The notes: generated by a model from the letters alone, not told the origin. A DNA stretch of 64,000 nucleotides from Bacteroidales bacterium (GCA_024400635.1 JAKSMI010000001.1:567534-631533), one strand, 5' to 3'; counted from the stretch's first letter, positions 27,897 through 37,229 are shown. Numbers and translations are program-made.

Positions 27897-27904
27897 CAAA
27901 AGTA
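27897..27904 (-). promoter_or_regulatory. -7 box for tracrRNA, itself repeat-like
   Basis: TACTTTTG on the minus strand. The surrounding TTTTTATA ... CTTTTGCAGAACAATTTTC aligns with the left half of the CRISPR repeat, so similarity to the repeat extends through the promoter and not only the anti-repeat. Confidence 0.6.
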
Positions 27905-27944
27905 TATAAAAAACAAATACAAAACTACATTAATGAAAAAATTG

Positions 27945-27952
27945 TATATTTG
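27945..27952 (+). promoter_or_regulatory. -7 box for cas9
   Basis: TATATTTG followed by TAATC, 44 bp before the cas9 start. It is about 40 bp from the divergent tracrRNA promoter. Confidence 0.55.
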
Positions 27953-27996
27953 TAATCTAATTGGTATTTGAAAATTAAATTATTTACAAGTTCGTT

Positions 27997-30900
27997 ATGA
28001 AAAAGATATTAGGACTGGATTTGGGTGTCGGCTCTATTGGTTGGGCATACGTTAATCAAGCTGAAACAAAGAATGAAAATTCAGAAATTATTAAAATCGG
28101 AGTGCGTGTTAATCCTCTTACGGTAGATGAACAAACCAACTTCGAAAAAGGGAAAAGTATTACGACAAATGCAGATCGTACGCTCAAAAGAAGTATGCGT
28201 AGAAATCTACAACGTTTTAAATTAAGAAGAGATGAACTTGTCAAAATTCTAAAAGATCATCATTTTATCAAGGATGATACATTTCTTGCGGAAAATGGCA
28301 ATAAAACCACGTTTCAAACCTATCGCTTGCGCGCAAAAGCGGCGACAGAAGAAATATCTTTAGAAGAATTAGCCAGAGTACTTCTAATGATAAATAAAAA
28401 ACGAGGTTATAAAAGCAGCCGAAAGGCAAAATCTTCAGACGAGGATGGCTTTATCATCGATGGCATGGAGGTCGCTAAAAAACTATATGAAGAACACTTG
28501 ACCCCTGGACAATTTATGTTTCACCAAATTTCGTTAGGAAAAACATCTAAAATTGATTTCTACAGGTCTGATTTGCAAAATGAATTGGCTGCTATTTGGA
28601 ATTTTCAAAAGCAATTTTACCCAACGGTTCTTACTGAAACATTGTGGAATGATATTCAGAATAAAAATGAAAGCCAAACTTGGGCAATTTGTAGTAATCC
28701 ATTCAATATCGTGGGCATTAAAAGGGAGGGTAAAAAACCAGAACAACTTGTAGAAAATTATAGATGGCGCGATGAAGCTTTAAGTAACAAAATGGATTTA
28801 GAACGTCTCGCCATTGTCTTGCAGAAAATTAATTCCCAAATTAATAGTTCCAGCGGTTATCTTGGGGCTATCAGTGACAGGAGCAAGGAGTTGTATTTTA
28901 ATAGCCAGACTGTGGGGCAATATCTAATGGCTAAATTGGACAAAAATCCTAATTATAGTCTAACTAATCAGGTATTCTACCGTCAAGATTATTTGAATGA
29001 GTTTGAAACTATTTGGGAAACCCAGGCAAAGTTTCACCCAGAACTCACTCCTGAACTAAAAAGGGAAATCAGAGATGTCGTGATTTTCTATCAAAGACCA
29101 CTTAAATCTCAAAAAGGACTCATTTCTTTCTGTGAATTGGAAAGTAGAAAAATAGAAGTGGAAATAGAAGGCAAAAAAAAGATTAAAACTGTCGGTTGCC
29201 GGGTGTGTCCAAAATCCTCACCTATATTTCAAGAATTCAAGATATGGCAGGTACTAAATAATATTGAGGTTTTTGGAAAGGGATATGAACGCCGACCGCT
29301 TTTCTTGAATGAAAAACAGACATTATATAAAGAATTGTCAATTAAGGCAAAGTTGTCTAAAAGTGAAGCTCTCAAACTACTTTATGACAATTATAGAGAG
29401 TTAGATTTCAATTATAAGGAAATTGAAGGAAATCGTACGCAAGCCGAACTTTTCAAAGCATATCAAACTATCATTGAATTAAGCGGGAACGGTGAATTTG
29501 ACTTTGCAAAAATGCCAGCCGATAAAATATATCAAACCGTTACGGAAATTTTCTCGACACTTGGTTTTAATACAGACATACTTCACTTCAATTCAGATTT
29601 AGGAGGCGATTTGTTAGAAAAACAGCCAATGTATATGCTTTGGCATCTTTTATACTCCTTTGAAGGTGATGGTTCAAAAACAGGAGATGAAAAGTTGCTT
29701 GAAAAAATATCTTCTTTATATGGTTTTAACAAAGAATATGCAAAAGTACTTGCCAATACAATTTTCCAACCCGAATACGGCAGTTTGAGCTCCAAGGCCA
29801 TGCGTAAAATTCTTCCCTATATGAAAGAAGGAAGTGAGTACAGCGAGGCTTGCGTCTTAGCAGGGTACAACCATTCCAAGGATTCTCTCACAAAAGAAGA
29901 ATTAGATAACAAAACTCTGAAAAAACACTTGGAAATTCTCCCGAAAAACACTTTGCGCAATCCTGTTGTTGAGAAAATTCTTAATCAGATGATCAATGTG
30001 GTCAACTCGGCCATAGACGAATACGGAAAACCTGATGAGGTACATATAGAACTCGCAAGAGAATTGAAGAAAAGCGCAAAAGAAAGAGAAGAACTGACTA
30101 AAATTGTGAGCAGCAACAATCGGGAATATGAAGAATATAAAAAGATTCTGGAAACTGAATTCGGAATCGCTCACGTTAGCCGTAATGATATTATCCGTTA
30201 CCGACTATATAAAGAATTGGAATATAATGGATATAAAACCTTGTATTCCAATACCTATATTCCAAAAGAAAAAATCTTTTCTAAAGAATTCGATATTGAA
30301 CACATCATTCCCCAATCAAGACTTTTTGATGATTCTTTCTCCAACAAGACTTTGGAAAGTCGATCCATTAATATTGAAAAAAGCAATGATACTGCATATG
30401 ATTTCATTATCAACAAATATGGTGAAGACTATGCTAAAAATTATCTCGTACGTGTTGAGGATATGATGAACAATGGCAAAATCAGTAAAACCAAGTTCAA
30501 GAAACTTATTATGAAAGGAAACGAGATTCCTGAAGGGTTTATTGAACGTGACTTGCGAGATTCTCAATACATTGCCAAAAAGGCTCAAGAGATGCTTAAG
30601 GAATTGGTTCGTGACGTGGTAGCTACTTCTGGATCCATTACTGATCGTTTGCGTGAGGATTGGCAATTGATCGATATTATGCAGGAACTGAATTGGGATA
30701 AATATAATAAATTAGGATTGACAGAATATTATCAGGACCGGGACGGACGACAAATCAGACACATTAAAGACTGGACTAAACGCAATGACCATCGTCATCA
30801 CGCAATGGATGCACTGACTATTGCTTTTACCAAACGCTGTCATATTCAATATCTCAACAACTTGAATGCCCGTTTGGAAAAAGGATCTGACGATTATGTC

Positions 30901-32259
30901 AATATAAGCGATTATAACACTTTGGACATTCCTTTTAGAGATCGTGCCAAAGTGGTTCGTGCTATAGAACAAAAAGAACTCTATCGAGATAAAGACCACA
31001 AACTTCGTTTTATTCCACCAATGCCACTTGATGTATTTAGAGCTGAAGCTAAAAAGCATTTGGAGAATACCTTGGTTTCCATTAAAGCTAAAAACAAAGT
31101 GGTCACAAAGAACACCAATAAAACGAAAAAGAAAAGTGGTTATGGAAAAAGTGTACAGTTGACTCCTCGTGGACAGCTCCATCTGGAAACCGTTTATGGC
31201 AGTATGAAACAATATGCCACGAAATTAGAAAAGGTAAACGCTTCTTTCACAGAAGAAAAAATTCAAACTGTAGCTAATAAAGTTGAACGTGATGCATTAT
31301 TGAAACGATTGGCAGAGTTTGGCGGAGATGCCAAGAAGGCTTTTACTGGCAAAAACTCGTTGGAGAAAAATCCTATTTTCTTAGACGAAAACCACAGCCG
31401 TAAAATTGACGACAAAGTAAAAACAGTTGGTTTTGAGCAAATTTTTACTATTCGAAAAGCTATTTCTCCCGATTTGAAGATTGAGAAGGTGATGGATTCT
31501 CATATCCGTGCTATTCTTACTGAACGCCTTGCTGAATACAATGGCGATGCTAAAAAGGCCTTTTCCAATTTGAACGAGCATCCTATATGGCTTAACAAAG
31601 AAAAGGGAATTGACGTTAAAAGAGTAACTATTAGCGGTATTAGTAATGCCATTGCTTTGCACGATAAAAAAGACCATAATGGAAATTTCATTTTAGATGA
31701 GACTGGGAACAAACAACCTGTCAATTTCGTTAATACGGGAAATAATCACCACGTGGTCGTTTATCGTAAACCTGTTATAGATAATGATGGTATACAGAAA
31801 ACAGATGAGAATGGAAATCTGATGTATGAAATAGATGATAACATTGTGCCGTTTTTTGTAGCTGTAGAACGTGCCCGACAAGGGTTGCCTATTATTGATA
31901 AAACATTTAATCAAAATAAGGGTTGGACCTTTTTGTTTACAATGAAGCAAAACGAATATTTTGTCTTCCCCAATGAAGAAACTGGCTTTGATCCAAATGA
32001 AATTGATCTACTTAATCCTCATAACTTTGCAAAGATAAGTCCAAATTTATACCGAGTTCAAAAAATGTCAAAAGTGAAAGCAGGCAATAGTTTTGTTAGA
32101 GAATATGTTTTTCGTCATCATTTAGAAACATCAGTAGAGGACAGAAAGGAACTTAAAGATATTACTTGGAAGAAATTTCAATCCACATCTAAATTAGGAG
32201 ATATCGTCAAAGTACGCATTAACCATTTGGGTCAAATTGTTTCGGTAGGAGAATACTAA
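27997..32259 (+). CDS. cas9: CRISPR-associated endonuclease Cas9, type II-C
   Basis: A 1420-residue Cas9, the RNA-guided DNA nuclease of the locus. RuvC-I is ILGLDLGVGSIGWAYV with Asp8, followed by an Arg-rich bridge helix (KRSMRRNLQRFKLRRDEL). RuvC-II is DEVHIELARELKKS with Glu685. The HNH core is FDIEHIIPQSRLFDDSFSNK with His769. RuvC-III is DHRHHAMDALTIAF with His935 and Asp938. All catalytic residues are therefore present. The size and lack of csn2 or cas4 fit the Bacteroidetes branch of II-C. The C-terminal region holds two related segments 70 residues apart (LLKRLAEFGGDAKKAF at about 1100 and LTERLAEYNGDAKKAF at about 1170). It appears intact. Confidence 0.98.
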   Translation: MKKILGLDLGVGSIGWAYVNQAETKNENSEIIKIGVRVNPLTVDEQTNFEKGKSITTNADRTLKRSMRRNLQRFKLRRDELVKILKDHHFIKDDTFLAENGNKTTFQTYRLRAKAATEEISLEELARVLLMINKKRGYKSSRKAKSSDEDGFIIDGMEVAKKLYEEHLTPGQFMFHQISLGKTSKIDFYRSDLQNELAAIWNFQKQFYPTVLTETLWNDIQNKNESQTWAICSNPFNIVGIKREGKKPEQLVENYRWRDEALSNKMDLERLAIVLQKINSQINSSSGYLGAISDRSKELYFNSQTVGQYLMAKLDKNPNYSLTNQVFYRQDYLNEFETIWETQAKFHPELTPELKREIRDVVIFYQRPLKSQKGLISFCELESRKIEVEIEGKKKIKTVGCRVCPKSSPIFQEFKIWQVLNNIEVFGKGYERRPLFLNEKQTLYKELSIKAKLSKSEALKLLYDNYRELDFNYKEIEGNRTQAELFKAYQTIIELSGNGEFDFAKMPADKIYQTVTEIFSTLGFNTDILHFNSDLGGDLLEKQPMYMLWHLLYSFEGDGSKTGDEKLLEKISSLYGFNKEYAKVLANTIFQPEYGSLSSKAMRKILPYMKEGSEYSEACVLAGYNHSKDSLTKEELDNKTLKKHLEILPKNTLRNPVVEKILNQMINVVNSAIDEYGKPDEVHIELARELKKSAKEREELTKIVSSNNREYEEYKKILETEFGIAHVSRNDIIRYRLYKELEYNGYKTLYSNTYIPKEKIFSKEFDIEHIIPQSRLFDDSFSNKTLESRSINIEKSNDTAYDFIINKYGEDYAKNYLVRVEDMMNNGKISKTKFKKLIMKGNEIPEGFIERDLRDSQYIAKKAQEMLKELVRDVVATSGSITDRLREDWQLIDIMQELNWDKYNKLGLTEYYQDRDGRQIRHIKDWTKRNDHRHHAMDALTIAFTKRCHIQYLNNLNARLEKGSDDYVNISDYNTLDIPFRDRAKVVRAIEQKELYRDKDHKLRFIPPMPLDVFRAEAKKHLENTLVSIKAKNKVVTKNTNKTKKKSGYGKSVQLTPRGQLHLETVYGSMKQYATKLEKVNASFTEEKIQTVANKVERDALLKRLAEFGGDAKKAFTGKNSLEKNPIFLDENHSRKIDDKVKTVGFEQIFTIRKAISPDLKIEKVMDSHIRAILTERLAEYNGDAKKAFSNLNEHPIWLNKEKGIDVKRVTISGISNAIALHDKKDHNGNFILDETGNKQPVNFVNTGNNHHVVVYRKPVIDNDGIQKTDENGNLMYEIDDNIVPFFVAVERARQGLPIIDKTFNQNKGWTFLFTMKQNEYFVFPNEETGFDPNEIDLLNPHNFAKISPNLYRVQKMSKVKAGNSFVREYVFRHHLETSVEDRKELKDITWKKFQSTSKLGDIVKVRINHLGQIVSVGEY

Positions 32260-32264
32260 AAGCA

Positions 32265-32272
32265 TATATTTG
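32265..32272 (+). promoter_or_regulatory. Candidate internal -7 box between cas9 and the Bro-N gene
   Basis: TATATTTG followed by TAACAAGG, 6 bp after the cas9 stop and 46 bp before the next start codon. It could drive the Bro-N remnant, cas1 and cas2 separately from cas9. Confidence 0.45.
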
Positions 32273-32318
32273 TAACAAGGAATATCCAATTTCTTCCGTA
32301 TCTAAAACCAACTATTTT

Positions 32319-32926
32319 ATGAGCAACATCAAATTATTTCAGGACAAGAAAATCAGAACCTACCACGACGAGATTCGTGAAGAATGGTATTTTTCAATTG
32401 TTGATACCATTGCTGTATTAACTGACAGTTCTATTCCCAAACGATATTGGAGCGACCTGAAAAAGAAGCTTTTGAAAGAAGGATTTCAGTTGTACGAAAA
32501 AATCGTACAACTGAAATTCGAAGCAGCTGACGGCAAAAAATATGCTACCGACTGTGCAGAAACATCCAATCTGCTTCGCATCATCCAATCCATTCCATCG
32601 CCTAAAGCTGAACCATTCAAACTCTGGTTATCTCAAGTCGGCTATGAACGATTGCAGGAAATAGAAAATCCCGAACTTGCACAGGAAAGGATGAAGGAAC
32701 TCTACGAGAAGAAGGGTTACCCTAAAGACTGGATTGACAAGCGTCTGCGAGGCATCGCTATCCGACAGAACCTGACACTTTTGACCAAAGCAAACAAGTC
32801 GCCCAAAGAGGCGGTAAGGTTGCAGGAGTAGCTCGTGAGGCAACGGAAAAAGAAATAGGTCATCCAGTGTCTTCACCCGAAAATTTTCTTCCCTTATCAG
32901 AGAAAAGCAAAAAATTAAATGATTAA
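32319..32926 (+). pseudogene. Bro-N/DinD-like antirepressor gene, internally deleted and frameshifted, in the cas operon
   Basis: The intact frame (32319-32831, 170 aa) is a Bro-N-type domain: WYFSIVDTIAVLTDSSIPKRYW, SNLLRIIQSIPSPKAEPFKL, YPKDWIDKRLRGIAIRQNLT. It then changes character and stops. In another frame, from about 32775 to the stop at 32924-32926, the sequence reads TFDQSKQVAQRGGKVAGVAR then EATEKEIGHPVSSPENFLPL, which is the usual C-terminus of DinD/antirepressor proteins. In full-length relatives more than 100 residues lie between these blocks. A deletion joined them out of frame. The tail frame overlaps the cas1 start by 8 bp (ATGATTAA), a coupling-type overlap. Whether the 170-aa product still acts is unknown. 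Confidence 0.75.
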
Positions 32927-33872
32927 AAGAACCCTGTATTTTGGAAATCCGGCCTATCTGTCGTTGAAGGATGAACAGTTGGTAATTCGTCTTCCGGAAG
33001 TGGAACAAAACGATTCCCTTCCAACATCGTTTAAAAATGCCGCTGTCAAGACCATCCCAATTGAAGATATTGGTATTGTGATACTTGACAATAAACAAAT
33101 CACAATTACCCAGGGATTGTTAGAAAAGCTGTTGGACAACGATTGTGCAATCATCACTTGCAACCACAAAAGCATGCCCCATGGCTTACTTCTTCCATTA
33201 GAAGGCCACAGCATTCAACAAGAACGCTATACTGAACAACTCAATGCCTCAGTACCTTTGAAAAAGCAACTTTGGCAGCAAACCATCGTACGGAAAATCG
33301 AAAATCAATGCGCAATCTTGCAAAATCACACTCATTGTGAAATAGGTAATATGTCACAATGGGCAAATAGTGTTAGAAGCGGTGATACAGACAATTTGGA
33401 AGCTCGGGCAGCAGCCTATTATTGGACTAATATTTTCCCAGAATTTCCAAATTTCACCCGCAAACGCGATGGGGAATATCCAAACAATTTCCTTAATTAT
33501 GGCTACGCCATCTTGCGTGCCATCATCGCACGTGCGCTCGTCGCAGGCGGTTTTCTACCCACACTCGGAATTCATCACCACAATCGCTACAACGCCTTCT
33601 GCCTTGCGGATGATGTAATGGAACCATATCGACCCATCGTGGACAATAAAGTCAAACTAATCATTGCTCAATATCCTAAAGAACAAGAACTTACCAAAAC
33701 AATCAAAGCCGAACTTCTTCAAATACCAGTCATAGAAGTTATGATTGACGGCATGCGCAGTCCACTGATGGTGGCAGCTTCGAAAACCGTCACATCTCTT
33801 CACAAATGCTATTCTGGAGAAACTCGTACTATTCTCTATCCAACGATAAAAGTCAATAAACAAAACCAATAA
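32919..33872 (+). CDS. cas1: CRISPR-associated protein Cas1
   Basis: A 317-residue type II Cas1, the integrase subunit that inserts new spacers with Cas2. Family blocks are RTLYFGNPAYLSLKDEQLVI at the N-terminus, EDIGIVILDNKQITIT, and the metal-binding C-terminal region with E in LEARAAAYYW, H in LPTLGIHHHNRYNAF and D in ADDVMEPYRPIVD. All the expected acidic and His ligands are visible. Its start overlaps the ancestral tail of the Bro-N gene, and cas2 follows after 21 bp. Confidence 0.97.
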   Translation: MIKRTLYFGNPAYLSLKDEQLVIRLPEVEQNDSLPTSFKNAAVKTIPIEDIGIVILDNKQITITQGLLEKLLDNDCAIITCNHKSMPHGLLLPLEGHSIQQERYTEQLNASVPLKKQLWQQTIVRKIENQCAILQNHTHCEIGNMSQWANSVRSGDTDNLEARAAAYYWTNIFPEFPNFTRKRDGEYPNNFLNYGYAILRAIIARALVAGGFLPTLGIHHHNRYNAFCLADDVMEPYRPIVDNKVKLIIAQYPKEQELTKTIKAELLQIPVIEVMIDGMRSPLMVAASKTVTSLHKCYSGETRTILYPTIKVNKQNQ

Positions 33873-34226
<354 letters not shown>

Positions 34227-34257
34227 CATAAAATGCAAATGCTTATTCAAAAAAGAA

Positions 34258-34300
34258 AAGGATTCTACAATTCAAAAAATGCGGTAGAATCCTTCTTTTT
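34258..34300 (+). terminator. Rho-independent terminator after cas2
   Basis: AAGGATTCTAC (34258-34268) pairs with GTAGAATCCTT (34284-34294), followed by CTTTTTG. It insulates the cas operon from the array. Confidence 0.85.
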
Positions 34301-34375
34301 GTCCCATAAAACTTCTTTTTTTTATTTTTACAAAGTTCTGTATTTTACTGATTCATAATCGATTACAGACACCCT
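34301..34375. other. AT-rich flank between the cas2 terminator and the array (candidate leader)
   Basis: A 75-bp T-rich stretch bordering the first intact repeat. No ORF or promoter was recognised. Because the degenerate repeat lies at the other end of the array, this may be the integration-proximal side. Confidence 0.35.
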
Positions 34376-35178
34376 GTTTTATACGACTCTGCAAAAATAC
34401 AATTTTCAAAGCAAATCACAACTTTTGTTCTCTTGACATACTTGCGCTTTTTGTTTTATACGACTCTGCAAAAATACAATTTTCAAAGCAAATCACAACA
34501 TGAAAAAAGGCAACGCAAAATTACGAAAGTTTTATACGACTCTGCAAAAATACAATTTTCAAAGCAAATCACAACCTGCCTGCGCTGGTTTCGGATTTCG
34601 GCTTGTTTTATACGACTCTGCAAAAATACAATTTTCAAAGCAAATCACAACTTTTTGCCTACGTGAAAGACATATTCTATTGTTTTATACGACTCTGCAA
34701 AAATACAATTTTCAAAGCAAATCACAACTTATGGGATTTCCATCCGACTATCGTCTTAGTTTTATACGACTCTGCAAAAATACAATTTTCAAAGCAAATC
34801 ACAACGCGATATGCGTGCATATGATGCTATAGTTAGTTTTATACGACTCTGCAAAAATACAATTTTCAAAGCAAATCACAACACATGGCACGCAACGGAA
34901 TAAACGCCAGCGGTTTTATACGACTCTGCAAAAATACAATTTTCAAAGCAAATCACAACAATGGAATGGTGTTGCGAAATAAGGGAATAGTTTTATACGA
35001 CTCTGCAAAAATACAATTTTCAAAGCAAATCACAACTCCAAAATGAGGTAGGCGGAAAAGTCGGTCGTTTTATACGACTCTGCAAAAATACAATTTTACA
35101 GAAGATTGGCGGCGCCTCGGCAATCCAAGCAAGCTTGATTGCCCTCATCTTGCACAATCTTTCAAAGCAAATCACAAC
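34376..35178 (-). CRISPR. CRISPR array, ten 47-bp repeats and nine spacers
   Basis: Plus-strand repeats start GTTTTATACGACTCTGCAAA and end CAAAGCAAATCACAAC. They lie at 34376, 34453, 34529, 34605, 34682, 34759, 34836, 34913, 34990 and 35067. Repeats 1-9 are identical by eye. Repeat 10 is split after 31 bp by a 65-bp insertion and resumes at 35163. Spacers are 30 bp except the second and third (29 bp). The tracrRNA anti-repeat shows the crRNA strand is minus, where the repeat begins GTTGTGATTTGC, the Bacteroidetes II-C type. In that orientation the repeat contains TTG, 19 bp, then TATTTTTG, a promoter-like pair. ORFs crossing the array only translate the repeats. No spacer match elsewhere in the window was found by eye. 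Confidence 0.98.
35098..35162. mobile_element. 65-bp structured insertion inside the last CRISPR repeat
   Basis: It interrupts repeat 10 between CAATTTT and CAAAGC, with TTT on both sides (a possible 3-bp target duplication). It is more GC-rich than its surroundings. Nested inverted repeats are AAGATTG (35102-35108) with CAATCTT (35155-35161), and GGCAATC with GATTGCC inside (35119-35142). It is too short to encode a protein. It could be a MITE- or REP-like element; no second copy was noticed in this window. Confidence 0.6.
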
Positions 35179-35251
35179 GCGTATACATCATAATTCTTCA
35201 TTTTTTGATTATTTAATATAATTTATTTGTAAATAATATGAATTAATTGTG

Positions 35252-35259
35252 TAATTTTG
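35252..35259 (+). promoter_or_regulatory. -7 box for comEC
   Basis: TAATTTTG followed by CATCC, about 20 bp before the comEC start. Confidence 0.55.
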
Positions 35260-35278
35260 CATCCTAATTTGATGAGTG

Positions 35279-37183
35279 ATGATTTTCAGAAACTACCCCG
35301 TCCTACGGCTTCTACTGCCTTATGTTGCCGGCATTGTTGTTGCCTACACAACAAACCTCAACTTCAATTATTATTGGCTGACTCCCGTCGCCGGAATCTG
35401 CCTGCTTCTTTCCTATTTAACTTACAAATTCCAAAAATACGGTCAGGAATGGATTTCTGGAATCTTGATGCAATTTGGCTTCATTTTTTTCGGCATTACT
35501 CTTACTTCTACTGCATATCATCATCAAAATGAAGATTATAATTTATTAAATGACAATAAATTATGGATTGCAAAAGTGGAAGAGCAGCCCGTCGCCAAAG
35601 CAAAAAGCGTGAAAGTTGTGGCAAGCATCTGCCAACCAAACAACTATACTGCATTGAAACAAAAGGCGGTTTTATACCTTGCCCCAGATAGTTGCCGAAA
35701 CGTGCAACAAGGCCAAATTATACTTTTTTCTACTTACTTATCTGAAATTGCCGGTCCAGAAAATCCATACGCTTTCGATTACAAGCAATTCATGAAAAGG
35801 AAGGGTATCGGCTACACTGCCTATGTCCCTAAAATGTCGTGGAAGATCATTGGACAGGAGCAAGGTCATTACGTCATGACTTCGGCTGGCAAAATACAGC
35901 ACTATTTTTCTGGAATTTTTTCCGATGTGGGAATGTCTGGCGACGAATACAGCATTATCACGGCCATCCTGTTAGGCAACGACGAAACGATGAATCCCTC
36001 GCTCAAATCAAGCTATGCGGCTGCTGGCGTCAGCCATATCCTTTGCGTCTCGGGCATGCATGTCGGCATCATCTTCATGATTCTTGACTTCTTACTTAAA
36101 CCACTGGGATTCAACGACAAAACCCGACTTCTGAAAACCATCATCTTGATGCTCTTCATCTGGGCATACGCCTGCATCACCGGATTGTCTCCTTCAGTGA
36201 CACGCGCCGCCACAATGTTCACTTTCGTAAGCGTTGGTGGTTTGCTGAGACGCAACACCAATATTTTCCATAGTCTGTATGCTTCTTTATTTATCTTATT
36301 GTTAATCAAACCTTTGCTTCTATTTGAATTAGGATTTCAATTAAGTTATCTCGCCGTATTCGGCATTGTTCTTTTTCAAAAAATGATTGTCAGCCTGTGG
36401 ACTCCAAAAAACAAAATCCTCAGCTATTTTTGGAATTTGATATCTGTTTCAATGGCCGCGCAAATAAGCACATTCCCACTTTCCGTATTTTATTTCGGCC
36501 AATTCCCCAACTACTTTCTACTCGCCAACATGTCAGTCATAGCGCTATCCTTCATTGTGGTGGTCAGCGGAGTTGTCCTTCTTTCTGTCTCGTTTATTCC
36601 GTTCGTTTCAACAGCTGTCAGTTGGGTTTTGACCAAGGAAATTCAGCTGATGAATATCATCATCACAGGTATCGAAGGTTTGCCTGGTGCGGTTACCGAA
36701 AACATCAGTATTTCGTTTGAACAAATGATATTATTTTATGCCCTCATTTCATTTATCTATTTAATGATTATCAAAAAGAAAAAAACGTTCTATTGGTGCT
36801 CTTTATCGATACTCTTATTCATAATTATTTTATTTGATATTGATAAATACAGAACGCAAAATATTGATAATCACATCGTTTTTAAAATAAACAAGACACA
36901 GGCGGTTGAATTTTCACATCATGGCAGCGGTGTTATTTTCAGTGATAGTCTTAGAAATAAAGAATCATCAGATTATGGATTTTCAATAAAAAATTATGAA
37001 AGGCACGAAAGAATCGTCAGTAAAATTGTAAATTTGGACACAATGGATTATGAAAATGATTATCTATTGAAACATCATAATTTCATCATCACCAATCAGA
37101 AAATTTATTATTTGAAGCAAAAGAAAGACAAATTATGGGATAAAAATCGCTATCTTTCAGTAGATTCGGTACTTATATTGTAA
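35279..37183 (+). CDS. comEC: ComEC/Rec2-family DNA uptake channel protein
   Basis: A 634-residue polytopic membrane protein (ATG 35279; a GTG at 35276 is possible). The N-terminus has hydrophobic helices followed by the DUF4131/OB-like soluble part (residues 95-200). The Competence domain follows, with the hallmark SHILCVSGMHVGIIF near residue 255 and GLSPSVTRAATMF. The C-terminal beta-lactamase-like domain of long ComECs is absent, as is common in Bacteroidetes. In competent bacteria ComEC carries single-stranded DNA across the inner membrane. Confidence 0.88.
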   Translation: MIFRNYPVLRLLLPYVAGIVVAYTTNLNFNYYWLTPVAGICLLLSYLTYKFQKYGQEWISGILMQFGFIFFGITLTSTAYHHQNEDYNLLNDNKLWIAKVEEQPVAKAKSVKVVASICQPNNYTALKQKAVLYLAPDSCRNVQQGQIILFSTYLSEIAGPENPYAFDYKQFMKRKGIGYTAYVPKMSWKIIGQEQGHYVMTSAGKIQHYFSGIFSDVGMSGDEYSIITAILLGNDETMNPSLKSSYAAAGVSHILCVSGMHVGIIFMILDFLLKPLGFNDKTRLLKTIILMLFIWAYACITGLSPSVTRAATMFTFVSVGGLLRRNTNIFHSLYASLFILLLIKPLLLFELGFQLSYLAVFGIVLFQKMIVSLWTPKNKILSYFWNLISVSMAAQISTFPLSVFYFGQFPNYFLLANMSVIALSFIVVVSGVVLLSVSFIPFVSTAVSWVLTKEIQLMNIIITGIEGLPGAVTENISISFEQMILFYALISFIYLMIIKKKKTFYWCSLSILLFIIILFDIDKYRTQNIDNHIVFKINKTQAVEFSHHGSGVIFSDSLRNKESSDYGFSIKNYERHERIVSKIVNLDTMDYENDYLLKHHNFIITNQKIYYLKQKKDKLWDKNRYLSVDSVLIL

Positions 37184-37201
37184 AACATACCTAATTTTTT
37201 G

Positions 37202-37209
37202 TAATTTTG
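37202..37209 (+). promoter_or_regulatory. -7 box for the HAD phosphatase gene
   Basis: TAATTTTG followed by CGG, 20 bp before ATG 37230. Confidence 0.5.
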
Positions 37210-37229
37210 CGGCTCAAAAATTAAAAAAA

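Noticed and set aside
30712..31212. 166-aa minus-strand ORF inside cas9
   Set aside because: Antisense to the RuvC-III region of an intact cas9, with no recognisable domain.
34433..34832. Three overlapping ORFs with repeated YTTLQKYNFQSKSQ-type peptides
   Set aside because: They are translations of the CRISPR repeats in different frames; the array periodicity explains them fully.
34423..35066. Self-targeting spacers
   Set aside because: Each spacer was compared by eye with the window and no match was seen. This covers only 64 kb and is not a real search.
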